From NCBI RefSeq assembly GCF_954871325.1, contig NC_088776.1:11718052-11782051 (forward strand): 64,000 bases of DNA, given 5' to 3'. This document shows, piece after piece, positions 48,801 through 61,150 of the stretch (the first letter of the stretch is position 1; every line of letters starts with the position of its first letter). The notes beneath the pieces are model-generated. The model worked only from the letters and a program-made list of their open reading frames with translations. It did no database searches and had not been told where the DNA came from. The stretch is from Gordionus sp. m RMFG-2023 (taxonomy: Eukaryota > Nematomorpha > Gordioida > Chordodea > Parachordodidae). A program made the translations under genes and the position numbers.

Positions 48801-50169
48801 AAATCTAATATTTTATGATGTTCTGGAAAATGTTAGATTAAAAAATATTATATCATTAAAAATCAAAGGAAAAACTAAATTATGAAAAATCGTTTATTGG
48901 TAGAAAATAAGCATAAATTGAATTCTTTTCTAAATTCTAAGGTTATCCAAGAAATAATGAAGTGTTAAATGCACAGGAAAATATTTTCAAAAACAAAGAT
49001 TTTTTGACTAAACTAATAACCTATACGAAATATCGTTAGAGATATATTAATTAATTTTCAAAAAAATAAGTGGAATTATATTTGACTTACTGAATAGGAG
49101 TAAGGCTTAGGAGTCATAATTATCTATCTAATCTACATTTTTACGCTTATATTTTTAAGCACTAAAACTCGATTACTAAAAATAATCATATTCGTGAGGG
49201 TATAGTGTAATGCATAAAGTGTATAAGCAAATTGTGTTTTTGTTTTAGGATATAATTAATTCAAATATGTTAATATATATACACATCATTGTTGAAGTAT
49301 CTTTATCTTTTCATTTTGTTAAAATAAAATTATATCGTATTTTTAATTCTTTTATTAAAATTCGAAAACATTTCGCATAGATTTATACTGAGATAAAAAT
49401 ACGGTTCTTGACCCTGGTTAAATTTTTGACAAACACTGTCGCCCCCGGTAATTACCGAAAGAGAATTCCAAGATTTACATGATATCAAATATAAAATTTA
49501 TGCAAACGGCCCGATTAAAATGCCAAAATAATATTTTGTAAGGTTCATGATTGGTAAACTGAGATCTAAATCTTTTTGTCATCTCTGAGCAAAATCTCCA
49601 GGCTTACATATTATTATTTTGTCCAAATTCTTAATCGGGCCTTAAAGACTATGGTAGAACAGGAGATATAGATCCTAAAGATGGGTTTTATATATAATTT
49701 AGGATCTATAAAGAAATCTGCTGATCTAACATTCTAGCATCCAAACCTCCCTTGGAGGGCCTCAAACTTTTTATTTTTTAAAAAATAATTAAGTTTCTTT
49801 TCAGGCACGTAGCCAGAAATTTATTTTGATGGGAGAGTGGAATAGGATTTTTTTATATTGAAATAAATTTTTTTGGAGCATGAATTTTTTTATTAAAACT
49901 AATTATCATATGAAATTTTAAAGAATAATAATTTCGGACACATAAAAAATGTTGTATAAAACAAAATAGTGTTTATGAATGTGGTGTTTAAAAAATAAAA
50001 GGTTTTATAAGAAATAATTTTGTTTTAACAAAATGAAAAAGTCCAATAATTCAACTTTAACCATAATAAGTTTATATATTGATGGAAAGTACATTTACGT
50101 TTATTATCATAAATTGTATGTTAAACAGAATACAATTTATTTAAAGTTAATATTTTACTGTTCTCCCCA
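48801..50169. other. AT-rich spacer with one transposon-like end
   Basis: At 49803 a CAGGCACGTAGCCAG sequence resembles the end of CAGGGGCGTMGCTAG-type elements, without a partner. A slightly GC-richer block lies at 49390-49640. No coding sequence was recognised. Confidence 0.35.
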
Positions 50170-51950
50170 TTACAAATTGAATTCGCATGCTTGTGCATGA
50201 GCCTCCCTCAGTTGTTGGCATGTTTGTTTTTTACAATACTCTCAGGCTCAACGGGCTCAACATCATAAAATATGTCACTTTTCCTTTGAATCACTGTTAC
50301 ATCATGCTATCTCGCAGTCCTTTCGTTATATCCAAACCTTTTGCTTCTCTTCAAATTTACGGTGTTCAACGTTCCTATATTTATAATATTTTTGTTTCCA
50401 TAATGCGTTTTATATCCTTTCTCTCGTTGATAGTTTTTACTGATTTAACATCGTTTCCAAATAGCATTTCGTCGGTGGTCATTTGGAGTATTTCTGTAAG
50501 TAATTAAAATATTCGCTAAATTTAACTGGTTAGAAGTCCCACATCTCTATTATACACATAGAGCGCTCATCCAAACCATTCGATTTGGCTATAAGGGGCC
50601 GATCTAAAATGTTTTACATTGTTTTTAAAAAGAAACGTTTCCAATTCAGATTAGGTAACTTAGTACCGTTATCTGTAATAAACGAGCTAACCCAAATCTA
50701 GCGAATTTATTACGCAGATTATTTATCACACTCACTGAATTAATATATGTTAAAATTGCAACTTCGACCCATTTATTGAAGGGATGTACGCAAATTTACC
50801 AATACTTTCTAGATACGGGACCTTCAAATCAATGTGTATTCGTTCACAATCACAAGGTCGTGTAGGAATGTTCCAATTGTATAAAGGCACTTCTATGGCT
50901 ATCGGCCTTCCTTCCTGAAAACTCTTGTAGCATTTAACAAAATCATCAACATCACGATCACGATTTTCTCAAAAAACATAGTATCCATAATGATTCTATC
51001 CCAGGATGTTCTTGATGAATAACATTTTTTCTTTATATTATCAGGGATAATAATCCTAATGATTTTTTTTAGATGGCATAATAATTATTTATATTATCAA
51101 TATACCAATAACTTTAATTTAATTTGATGATCTCTTTCAGATTGATATCATTGATTGTTTCACTTACGACTTTAACGTGAGTGAGAAGATAAATCCTCTA
51201 TTAAATTAATTCTCTGATTTCTTTTTCGAATTTTTTTGTAACCTCATTGGTTTTTTTCCCCCCAAACGGGAGAGAGCGTCGGCACATTTGTTTTGATTAA
51301 CAGGTCTAAAAATTATTTCATAGTTGTAATTTATTAACTTCGTCGCCACCATATTAAACGGTTATATGTTATTTTATTTAGGTCTCTATTATAACCTAAA
51401 ATAATCGTGAAGGTTTGTGCTCCGTAATCAAAATAAAATGTATTCCATAAATTTGATGGAACTTCTCTATAGCGAACATGATTGCCGAAGCCTTCCGATC
51501 AATGGAGGATTTTCAGTCGCCAAAAGTGTCCTCGATGAGTAAAAGCAATCGGTTTCTCCTGGCCAGTAATAAATAGGTTTACAATAACAGCTCCTAGACC
51601 ATCTTCAAAAGCGTCACAAGAATCGCGACAAAAATATCGGCTGAATAATGAATTATTGTATCATCTGTTGATAATATATTTTAACTTTATTAAATATTTC
51701 ATTTTCTTGAGCTGACCAAAACTAACTATTTTATTCAATAGTCGGTGTAAAGGCGCACAAATGAATTTAAATTTTGTATATACCACTCATGGTAATTCAC
51801 GATCCCAAGGAACGAACGTAATTCTTTTACATTTGACGATGTTTTACAATTTTTTATGTCAATAATCTTATTTATGTAGCGTAATTCTGAATTGGTCAAC
51901 ATAACCCAATTAAGTAACTGGCTTTTCTCCAATTTTAAATCGATCGTCGT
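50170..51950 (-). mobile_element. Ty3/gypsy-like LTR retrotransposon fossil
   Basis: Read on the minus strand from 51950 downwards, the order is that of a gypsy pol gene. A reverse transcriptase end has NVKELRSFLGIVNY, an RNase H-like region follows, and an integrase part near 50800-50950 has CERIHIDLKVP. A post-integrase stretch runs to about 50200. The element is broken, with many breaks spread over its length. No LTRs, gag or 5' part of pol were seen. It looks old. Confidence 0.75.
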
Positions 51951-51959
51951 TTAAACAGA

Positions 51960-52205
51960 CTTAGGTGGTATGGGCACACAATGAGAAGGCATATGAACTA
52001 CATAAGAAATAAGGTTGAGAGTTTGGAAGTGATGGGCAAACGTAAAAGAGGAAGGCCAAAACTTCAATGGGGCCATAAAGTTAGAGGCAATATAAAGAAG
52101 TATAAATTAGATAAAAGAGATTGTATGAATAACATAAAGTGGAGAGAGATGTTGAAGGAGCTTACCACCAGAAAAGGTGAACTAAAGAGAAAAAAAAACA
52201 GTTAA
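51960..52205 (+). mobile_element. LINE ORF2 C-terminal end
   Basis: The frame reads RWYGHTMRRHMNYIRNKVES, then VMGKRKRGRPKLQW, and ends KWREMLKEL. This is the classical C-terminal tail of many non-LTR retrotransposons (WxGHVxRMxxxRxxKxxxxxxxxGKRxRGRPxxxW). The start directly abuts the gypsy fossil, so one truncated or inserted into the other. No poly(A) tail is distinct from the AT-rich background. Confidence 0.8.
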
Positions 52206-52628
52206 AAATTTAATATTAACCTAAGAGCCATTTTTTATCTTTTATATTGTTGCTACATCTTGGTGTTGGCTTTAAAAACGTTTTTATACTTTAAATGAAT
52301 TTATTATTATTAATTTTTCTGATATTTTATTAACATTTACTAAGTGCCGAGAAAGGTTGCTTGTACTTATATTTTTACTAAAACATTTTATTTCATAACT
52401 ATAATAAATTATATATAAATATAAGTCTAAAATTAAAATAAATTACTGTGATAATGGATTATGTTTATCCGAATCTTCCTCATCATTGTTTCCCTAATTT
52501 TAAGCTAGGTTCACAATAATTATAAACAGGCATTATTGTGCTTTTCTTATTTCATTCTTCAAAATAAGATTTCCAAAATACCTCCAGACATAGCTTGATT
52601 TATGATTAGTAGAGAGGTTGTTATTTCT
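52206..52628. other. AT-rich spacer
   Basis: Nothing was recognised here; it may be the 3' untranslated end of the LINE. Confidence 0.3.
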
Positions 52629-53030
52629 GTTGAATATGTTGATCGATATTATTTTATTATTTATTTTGGCAATTGATTTATTTTTTTATATATCAATTTG
52701 TATTTAAATTTAATCGGTGAAAATTTTATATTAACATTTTACATGTTAAAATTTTATAGAATTTTCCATTAAGAATAATATCATGATTTATATATTTTAT
52801 TATATGATAAATTACATTTTTATTTTCAATATCCATCAAATTTTTTTTATCCCTTTATATATCTTTTTTTTAAAACAATAATAAAAAAAATAACTAATAC
52901 AAATTGATGTATATAAAAAAAATGTTAATATAAAATTTTTATCGATTAAATTTAAATACAAATTGATATATAAAAAAATATATCAATTGCCAAAATAAAT
53001 AATAAAATAACATCGATCAACATATTCAAC
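52629..53030. mobile_element. 402-bp MITE with about 110-bp TIRs
   Basis: The sequence starts GTTGAATATGTTGATCGATA and ends with its inverted form. The inverted repeats continue for about 110 bp (through TTTATTTTGGCAATTGAT and ATCAATTTGTATTTAAATTT). The centre is AT-rich. No clear target duplication was found, so the superfamily is open. Confidence 0.75.
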
Positions 53031-53119
53031 AATTTTATAATTGAATATAGGGTAGTTTAAAACATGCAGGTCCATAAATATATATGTATTGTTTGTAAAA
53101 ATAAAATATGATGTAGGAA

Positions 53120-56100
53120 CAGGGTTGCCAGGTCAAAAATTTCAAATTGTGGGAGAAATTTGGTATTTTGCGGGAGAAATATGAAAATTGTGGTAGAAAT
53201 ATAAAAACTGCTAAAAAAAATTTTTTGCCGGTCTTCGGCAGGGATTTTGAATTGACTTAATTATCCGCCTATTATTTTTTATAATTAGTTTATATAAATA
53301 CAATGTCGGTAACTGTTTTTCAAAATAAAATAACATCTTGATTTATTAAAATATATATTAATTTATAAAAAAAAAAACAAGATAAAATTTTATAAAAAAA
53401 TAAACGATTTTAATTTTACGATGTAAAAAATATATTTTATGCGAATGTCCCCCACAAAACATCCGCAATTGGAAATCTACCTTGTGTGTGTGTATAACAT
53501 TATAGGGATTCACGTATCACGTTTAAATACATAATAAGGTAATATTGTACTTATTTCAATGATAATTATTTTATTTATTATTGTTCAATCATATTATTAT
53601 AATCAGTGCAAGAGAGTGTATCTACATCCATTGCAAAACAAAAATATTCTCCAAAAATAAGAAATAATACAGATGCAACTACAGTTACGGCAATTGTAAT
53701 CACTTATCTTGTAGTACAACATTCACAGAGCTACTTATCATAACAATGTGCGTAGAATCTTTCCCCATAATATTTAACGACTTGAAAATTTTACTTGTAT
53801 AAGTATAACAAAAATGAGCAAGGATATCATCAATGTTTTAGAACCTGAATTCAGGTGGTCAATTCTTGACGATTTGAAAGATGACAGATGCATCTAATAA
53901 GGGAAATGATCCTCTTCTATTTCAACAAAATTAAGGACGTTTCAAGAAAACGATTAAATTTTTCCCCCTTAAATAGTGAAAAATCCAAAGACATAGTTAA
54001 CCATATAATGGTAAATATAGCAGATTCGGGATTATCAATAAATTGCATGTCAGCTCTCTGATCTGATAATGCCTCAGTGAATTTGGAAAAAACCAGAGTG
54101 TATTTACAGAATTGAGTCAGCCCAATGATGGTTGCGATATTTTCCTAATACCCGCCATCGATAAAATCCTAAAATTTTATAAACCTTTAAAAATAAATTT
54201 CTTAAATAAAGAATATAAAAGCTCTCCTAACATTTTGAAAATTATTTTCAATAATGAATGGCAGAGGTATATTTAGGATTGGTTTCACATGTAGGAAATC
54301 TACTACATGCTGTTAATGTGCAGTTGCAATCAGAAGAATCTTAACAAAGATTCACAAAATTATGCTGCACATGTGTTCATATTTACAGTTAAAAATTGAC
54401 AATATTTTATGGGCCATTGATAAAACCTTATTAAAATGTTCAAATATTTTAAAAATACCGATAGACATTGATGTCTTGTTTGAGGAGATTGTAATGCTCT
54501 CTATTTTTGATTTACAATGTAAAAAATATATTTATTTTATGCGAATGTATAAATTAGATTTTATAAAATATATAAAAAATATGGAAAATTAAATAGATAA
54601 AATGTTAATTATATTTTATTTGAGATTTAAATAATGGAACTAAACGTTTACCGACGTTATTGAGATATTTATAAAATTCCCGGCATGACATATTATAAAT
54701 TTGTTTAACCATTAGCTCGACCTCTAATGTTGTTAAAGCAATCCGATGTCTCTCCTTTTTCCAGGCAGTCCTCATCAGAAAATGAGCTCGGATGAGGCAT
54801 TAGAATGAGGTAAGGAGAAGACATAATCGCATATTTTTTCCAAGCATGGGGATTTATTGTTATTACGAAATAATTTAACTCATTTCTCCTCTACTTTTAG
54901 ACCATCAACTTTAAGTATTCTGGCTAATCACAAAAAATATAAAGAATTACAATCTCCTCAAATAAGACATCAATGTTTTTCAGTATTTTTAATATATTTA
55001 TTAAATTACGAAAACTATCAATTGAAGGTTTCTGTTCCAAGGTCATATTTATACATTTGTAAATAGAGTTATTAAAATCAAATTTTGATTGTAAATATTC
55101 TAAAATTGTCATAATAAAAATATCTGCTTCATTTAAAAATGTATTAATTAGAGTATTATTTGAACATTTTAATATAATATTTTTAGCAATAGCGCTATAA
55201 AATTTATTATCAATTTTTATGTAGAGATGAACAGAACTGTAGCATGATTTTTTGAATCTTTATTAATAAAGAATATTCTGATTACAACTGAATATTAACT
55301 GCATGAAGTAGATTTCCTACATGTGAAACTAATCCCAAATATGCTTCTACCATTTCATAATCCAATAAATTTTTCAAAATTTTAGGTCAGCTTTTAAAAT
55401 CTTTATTTAAAAATTATTTTTTTAAGGGTTTGTAAAATTTTAAAATTCTATCGATGGCAGGTATTAATGATAACCACCTGATAGATATATATCGCAACAA
55501 CTCACACTATTCCAAGTCAGACCACTCCACCAACTCTTTTAATTCATTAACTCTTTTAGTTGATGAACTAAATTCGTTAAAACTCATCACAATTATTTTG
55601 ACATCCACACACAGTACATTCATTGCCTTCTTGCAAGAATCATGTTGTATATGGCTTATACATCCAATTGGTATTTAGTCATTATTGTGCTGCCTCAATT
55701 AGGTAAATAGACTTTTGTTTGCCAATATTTACGGAGGCATTATCAACGCAGATAGCTGACATGCAATTCATTGATAACCTTGAATCAGCTATATTTACAT
55801 TATGTGATTTTTTAACAGTTTTATTGAAATGTTCTTATTCTAGTTGAAATAGCGAAGGATCAAGGGAAATGTTTTAATATTTCCCTTATTAAATGCATCT
55901 GTTAGAATTGCGATGCAATCTTTCAAATCGTCTAGAATTGACCTAGGATTCTGGTATTAAAAATAAGTAAGGTTTGCATTTATATTGGAGTCATTAAATA
56001 TCATGAGAAAAAGATTCGACCAACATTGTGATGATATAGCTCTGTGAATGTTGAACTACATGATAAGTTTATACGATTTCCGCAGCTGTAGTTGCATCTG

Positions 56101-56503
56101 TATTATTTATTATTTTTGGATAATGTTTTTGTATTGCAATCGATGTTGATATACGATATACTCCCTTGTACTGACTTATATGAATAAAATGATGTTGATT
56201 TATTAATGGATAAAAATAAAACAGGATAAAAAGAAATTTACAAATTAGACAAGTTTTTCTAAATATTTAAAAATTATTTGAAAAATATAAAAATAATCAA
56301 TTACTGTCTCTCAAAATTATTATTTTTATATTAAAAACGTTAAAATACTTTTTAAAAAAATTGCACGTGAAATTAAAAAATTGCGGTAGATTTTTGCGGG
56401 AGATTTCCAATTGTGGTAGTTTTACGGGAGAGAAATGTCTGCGTGTAAACTAAAAAATTACAGGAGTCTCCCACTGATGGGGGTGACATGGCAACCAACC
56501 CTG
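53120..56503. mobile_element. hAT transposon with inverted-duplicated arms and perfect 8-bp TSD
   Basis: TGTAGGAA lies on both sides (53112-53119 and 56504-56511). The ends are CAGGGTTGCCAGGTC and the inverted ...GGCAACCAACCCTG. Subterminal repeats such as GCGGGAGAAAT and TTGTGGTAGAAATAT occur at both ends. The left arm codes for hAT fragments on the + strand (54362-54592 among others), and the right arm for the same region on the minus strand (55112-56100). The latter includes CELLRYISIRWLSLIPAIDR and AEAYLGLVSHVGNLLHA, as in hAT transposases. The element is thus two 5'-to-middle halves joined head to head, with stops in both. Confidence 0.82.
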
Positions 56504-56639
56504 TGTAGGAATGAATGTAATTAATTTATATACACTATTCTATTATATAGCTAGAGAATACAATTAACAATTTAATATTCAAATTTAAATAATAACATTT
56601 ATATAAATAAAATTAAACAGCATTCTAAAAATTATGCAC

Positions 56640-56780
56640 GCCACGCTGCCGCCATAAAAAAAATCAGCGGCGAGCCGGCTTGCGCCGCTGGTCTCAATCG
56701 GCGGCTTTTCCGGCGTAAATAAAATTACCGGCGGCGGAGGCGTGTGCCGGCGGCGCACAGGTAGCCCTCATATATATTAA
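56640..56780 (-). repeat. solo hAT end rich in GCCGGCG
   Basis: Read on the minus strand this begins TACCTGTGCGCCGCCGGCAC, then continues with GCCGCCGGTAATTTTATTTA and GGCGGCAGCGTG. It matches the type of terminus of the 40532-46015 hAT (TAGACATGTGCGCC followed by GCCGCCG motifs). The rest of the element is missing. Confidence 0.55.
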
Positions 56781-56799
56781 TATCTCCTGAATAAAATTG

Positions 56800-57430
56800 A
56801 GCCAAATACTTAATTTAATCGAGATCAAAATTTTATATTTCCTGAAAAAGATGCAATAAAATTGTAAATTAGATAACGCCATTTGGTGAACCAAAAATCT
56901 TTCATGAATTTGAGTCAATAATGTTTCCAAAGGGGAAATATTTAATAGTCCTCAATTTATTCCGCTATAATTTTGGAACTATTCTTTTGTCTAGATCTCA
57001 AAATCTAATCACAAAATTTTTATGAAATTCATGATCAATATTATTTCTTAAGCAGTTTCAACATAAATATATTGGCGACTCTCATAGTTTCTGCTAAATC
57101 TATATTATTCTTTTGAAAAATATTGCTCAAAATTATTGTGCAATTAAATAATTTATTTATATATTCCAATGCAAAAAAGAAAATTTGTTGTGTTATTGAA
57201 TCTAGTAAAGTATCTGCTTCAGATAAATTTTTGGCTAAGACCATTCAGAATTTCTCCAAGAGTACTCATAATAGTCCCCTCTAGATCCAAAAATGAGGTA
57301 ACGTTAATTTTTGAAAATAACTCGATTAATATATTAGCCAAGATAATGTTATATAAGCCTCAAGATTTGGCAAATAATCTCCAAGCTTTTCTACCATATA
57401 TGAACATAATCTCCAGACTTGAATAATGTT
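56800..57430 (-). pseudogene. unidentified coding-like remnant
   Basis: Minus-strand frames contain stretches that look protein-like: WRLCSYMVEKLGDYLPNLEA near 57400, MSTLGEILNGLSQK near 57270, and 57041-57244 with SEADTLLDSITQQIFFFALE. PLETLLTQIHERFLVHQMAL follows near 56940-56880. They lie in different frames separated by stops. The leucine-rich helical look suggests a repeat or helical-solenoid protein. I do not recognise the family, and the sequence may be a decayed host gene. Confidence 0.3.
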
Positions 57431-58039
57431 ATTTTGATTATATTTTAATAGGTTTTAAAAAGTGACCCAAATTGGGCTTTTTTAGAACCTTACTTCTTAA
57501 TTTTTATAGCACAAGAAGTCTCAAAAATAATTATATTAAGTAAAATTTGTTTCTTTGAATATATCAACATTTTGAATAAACTCGAAAATTTGTCTAATCA
57601 ATAAAAGAATAGAATTCTACTTAAGCAATTTCTTATACATGTTAGAGAACAGGAATCAGATATGGAAGTCAATTGAATCTGGATGGGGTATTTTCTTCTC
57701 TCCGCTAGAGTTATTCGCTTGCTTTTCGAAAAAATTTGCTCTTTGCTTAGGAGGGGGATTTCCTTTGTTACCTTTTATAGTTTTTTAGTCACTTTTTTAG
57801 AAATATATTTTTATTACCATTTTTATAGAAATAATTTTTTATATAATATAGTTTTTATCTAGATTGCATCATATTTTCGTCCGACGTGCAAATATATATT
57901 CATTACAAACCTTTAAATTGAAATCGTTATATTTGAATAAAGAATTTTACATTTAATTCATTTCTATAGTTTCACAAAATATTGCTGATTTGTAAGAAAT
58001 TTATCCTCATCAAAATATAATAAAAAAAATTTCCAGAAC
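57431..58039. other. AT-rich upstream region of the J-protein gene
   Basis: No coding sequence was recognised. The promoter of the J-protein gene must lie here, but no clear heat-shock element or TATA box can be distinguished in the AT-rich background. Confidence 0.3.
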
Positions 58040-59974
58040 ATGACCGATACAAAGTTATATGATATTCTTGGTGTTAACAAAAATGCTTCAGAAAATGAGA
58101 TTAAAAAGGTATATTTTAATAAATAGATTTAAATCTTTATTAATGATAAAAGCAATATAGAAAATTAGCCAAGGAATACCATCCAGATAAAAATCCTCAT
58201 CATGGCGATAAAGTATAATATATTTATTAAAAATATTTTCTCATTAATGACTAGTTTAAAGAACTTTCATTTGCGTACGAAGTATTGACTGACCCAAATA
58301 AAAGAGAAGTTTATGACACTCATGGTCTCCAAGGATTACAGGAAGGTGTTTCCTCATCAGATTGTAAAATATCTATATTATTTGATTTAATCTAAAATTA
58401 TTTATAAAGTTTCATTTGGGGGAGATATTTTTTCTTCATTTTTTGGATCACCATTTGGTGGTGGACTATTTGGTAATATGGGTGGAGGATCTAGAAGAAA
58501 TGCAAGAAGAAAAGGAGAAGATACTATTTATCCTTTAAAGTATATTATATATTTTTCTTAAAATAAATTTTATTATATTTCTATTTTTTTTCAATATATT
58601 AAAATTTACCAAACATTTTTATTGTTATAGCTTTATTACATGACCTTACAATTTTTTAACACTATTCTTCTTGTAAGTAACTAATAGATCACCTCTGTCT
58701 TACCCCTCTCTTCTTTACTATGCTAGCTGACTACATAGTGGTACTGTCTACTATAATATAATTGGTATACATCATAGGATCTTGAATGAAATGTTTCTAA
58801 ATATAATAAATAATATTTTTAAATATCAGAGTCACCTTGGAAGATTTATACAAGGGAAGAGTTGTTAAACTTCAATTAGGCCGAAATGTCATTTGTCCAA
58901 AATGTGAAGGGTATATTTATATATAATTATTAAAATTAGGCTTCACATTAGCTATTAAAAAATATAGTTAACTTATTATTTCTCATTTTGTATAATATAT
59001 ATTTAAAATATATATTTTTTTAAATTAAATAACAAAATGATAGTCTTCTTAAGATTTGTCTATCTAAAAATATAATTAAATTTATTTGTTGGACTTAATA
59101 TTCTACAAATATTTTTTTATTTCCTTTATAAAAAAATGATAAATAATTTATAAATATATATATATATTTAGGAGAGGTGGTAAGCCAGGCTGCATAATGC
59201 CTTGCCAGGGTTGTAAAGGTAGAGGTATTAAGGTAACTGTCCAACAGCTTGGTCCTGGGTTTATGCAACAGATACAACATGCTTGTGCAGATTGCAATAG
59301 AACTGGTATTCAATTTTAAACATTTTTCTGATTACTTATAATTTTTGAAAAAAATATGAATTGTCTTTTTATTTATACCAGAGGCCTGAACCAAAAAGGC
59401 TAAAAAAGATTAACCTGTGCCATGCCTATTTATTTTTTACAACATTTGGGTTGAGTCAATAGAAAAAAAATTAATTATTTTTTTGCCCTAATAGCTACTA
59501 GAGGTGTTATGACCAAAAATACTTATTGATAACTTTTGCAAAATATTTTACAAATTTTTAAGATTTTAAATTTAGCAAAATTATTAAAATATTTTATGAG
59601 TTGACCTGGATAACTTAATATTATTATCTTGCAGTCTAGGATGGGCCAAAAATATTTACCAAAATTTATACAGGCTGGACTGAGACAATCTAATAGATAC
59701 CTCTGCAGGTTTATGTTTTTTTAATCCTTTGAGAACATTAGAATTTTTAGTATAATGTATTATATATTTTGTCCAATTTTTTAGTTGATTCAAAATTAAT
59801 CATAAAAAACAATTATTTATAACTTCTCTAGGGGAGGTCATTAATGAAAGTCTCAAATGCACACAATGCATGGGTGAAAAGACTATCAGAAATAACAAAT
59901 TACTTGAGGTGGAAGTTCTAGCTGGCATGAAGAATGGGCAAAAGATATATTTTAGGGGAGAAGGTGATCAAAAG
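58040..59974 (+). CDS. DNAJA2: type I J-protein (DNAJA-like Hsp40), 5' part
   Basis: Seven exons (58040-58108, 58153-58212, 58255-58363, 58410-58539, 58830-58910, 59172-59305, 59832-59974) join in phase to 242 codons without a stop. Residues 1-70 form the J domain ([18 protein letters not shown], with the Hsp70-stimulating HPD in KEYHPDKN). A glycine/phenylalanine-rich stretch ([23 protein letters not shown]) follows. [20 protein letters not shown] starts the first client-binding domain. The zinc-binding region has four C-x2-C motifs: CPKCEG, CQGCKG, CADCNR and [20 protein letters not shown] ends the visible part. About 160 C-terminal residues (second client domain, dimerisation) are missing and should lie beyond the window after a long intron. 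First introns are 44, 42 and 46 nt. It acts as an Hsp70 co-chaperone, probably in the cytosol. The exact paralogue is inferred. Confidence 0.9.
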
Positions 59975-60659
59975 GTATAATTTTTTTAAATACATACATT
60001 AATAAGGAAATTATAAAAACAGTTAAAAAAAGAATAATAGAAATGAAAATAATAAACATAAATGTAGAATTCTGTTATTTTAATTTCCTTTTTACATTTA
60101 CCTACTTTCTATTTTATAATCAATCTTATTTCATTACTAATTTAAACCCTAAACTTAATAGGTTAATTACTGTTTTTAAGGATTCCCATTTTACATTTGT
60201 TATGAGGGGAAAAAATAGTGAGTAGATTTATTGAAATAAGAAGTGCATTGGCCAATTTTTGTGCTGATATCAATGATGCTAGGTGTCTTGCAAACATTAT
60301 TTATATTAATATACAAAAATTACTGAAGAACATGCACACCAATATTTTATTTAAAAGAAAATTATTATGAAATAAATTAATAAATAATTTAAGATATTTT
60401 TCCTTTCAGGCTGTGGTTAGTAATTTTTTGAGAAACAAACCTTATAAAATATATATTTTTAACCTTTTATTTAGATATTTTTATAAATAATATACAATGT
60501 GAAAACATTTTAGCTTGCCAACACAATTAATTCCCTAGATACACCCTCAAAGGTGTGAAAAATGAAGATCTCTGTATTTGAAATGCTTATATCTTATATA
60601 AATTCTATTAAAAAGAATTTAAATAAGGAGAATATATCGTTTAGGCAGATTTTACTAAA
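59975..60659. other. start of the long intron after J-protein exon 7
   Basis: This AT-rich sequence shows no further J-protein exon. The next conserved part (a DIVxxLxxKEHxxF-like segment) was searched for by eye and not seen here or later in the window. Confidence 0.4.
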
Positions 60660-61150
60660 ATTAGGCTTTTGTGGTTCAAGATGAAGTACAAGGATTTGAC
60701 TGTAATAAAATGCAAGTTACCTTATATCCTTTAGAGAAGTTGCCCAAAAAATTTCTACTTTTCAGGCAGTATCACAATATAAGAATAGCAAAAATTTAAT
60801 CAATCGCCATCATGAAGATGTTTTTGGAATAAAAGCTGAGTTTCATTTCTGGGCTATATCTCACCACAAATTGACTTGTGATTGAGTCAGAGGTACAGTT
60901 AATAGTTTACAAAAACCTGCAGAACAAATAACTTGTTTGCCTATTCTAAAGGAAATGTTAAAGATATACGATTTCTAATTTATTTATATACATAAATTTT
61001 ATTAAGGAGTAGATTTATCTTATATTTTGGATGAGGAATGTGAGAATGAGCAAATAATTTTAGAGTAGAAATTTAATAAAGGGCTTACCATCCCTCCTCG
61101 AAGGACAAAGTGAATACACAAATTACAAATTTTAGATGTGGCCAGTTCTT
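60660..61150 (+). pseudogene. second copy of the SDGxxxQYKN-type transposase
   Basis: The pieces AFVVQDEVQGFDCNKMQVTL near 60665-60725 and QYKNSKNLINRHHEDVFGIK with AEFHFWAISHHKLTCD near 60775-60885 match the transposase at 34555-35400 in the same order. The copy ends near IPPRRTK. The SDFAENY segment and the part in front of QYKN are replaced or lost, and stops interrupt the frame. No terminal repeats are recognisable, so it is an older copy. Confidence 0.65.

Noticed and set aside
50187-50507. 106-aa + strand frame
   Set aside because: It is antisense to the gypsy fossil, whose minus strand reads as post-integrase sequence.
54857-55678. Small + strand frames as host genes
   Set aside because: They are antisense to the right arm of the 53120-56503 hAT, where the minus strand reads as transposase.
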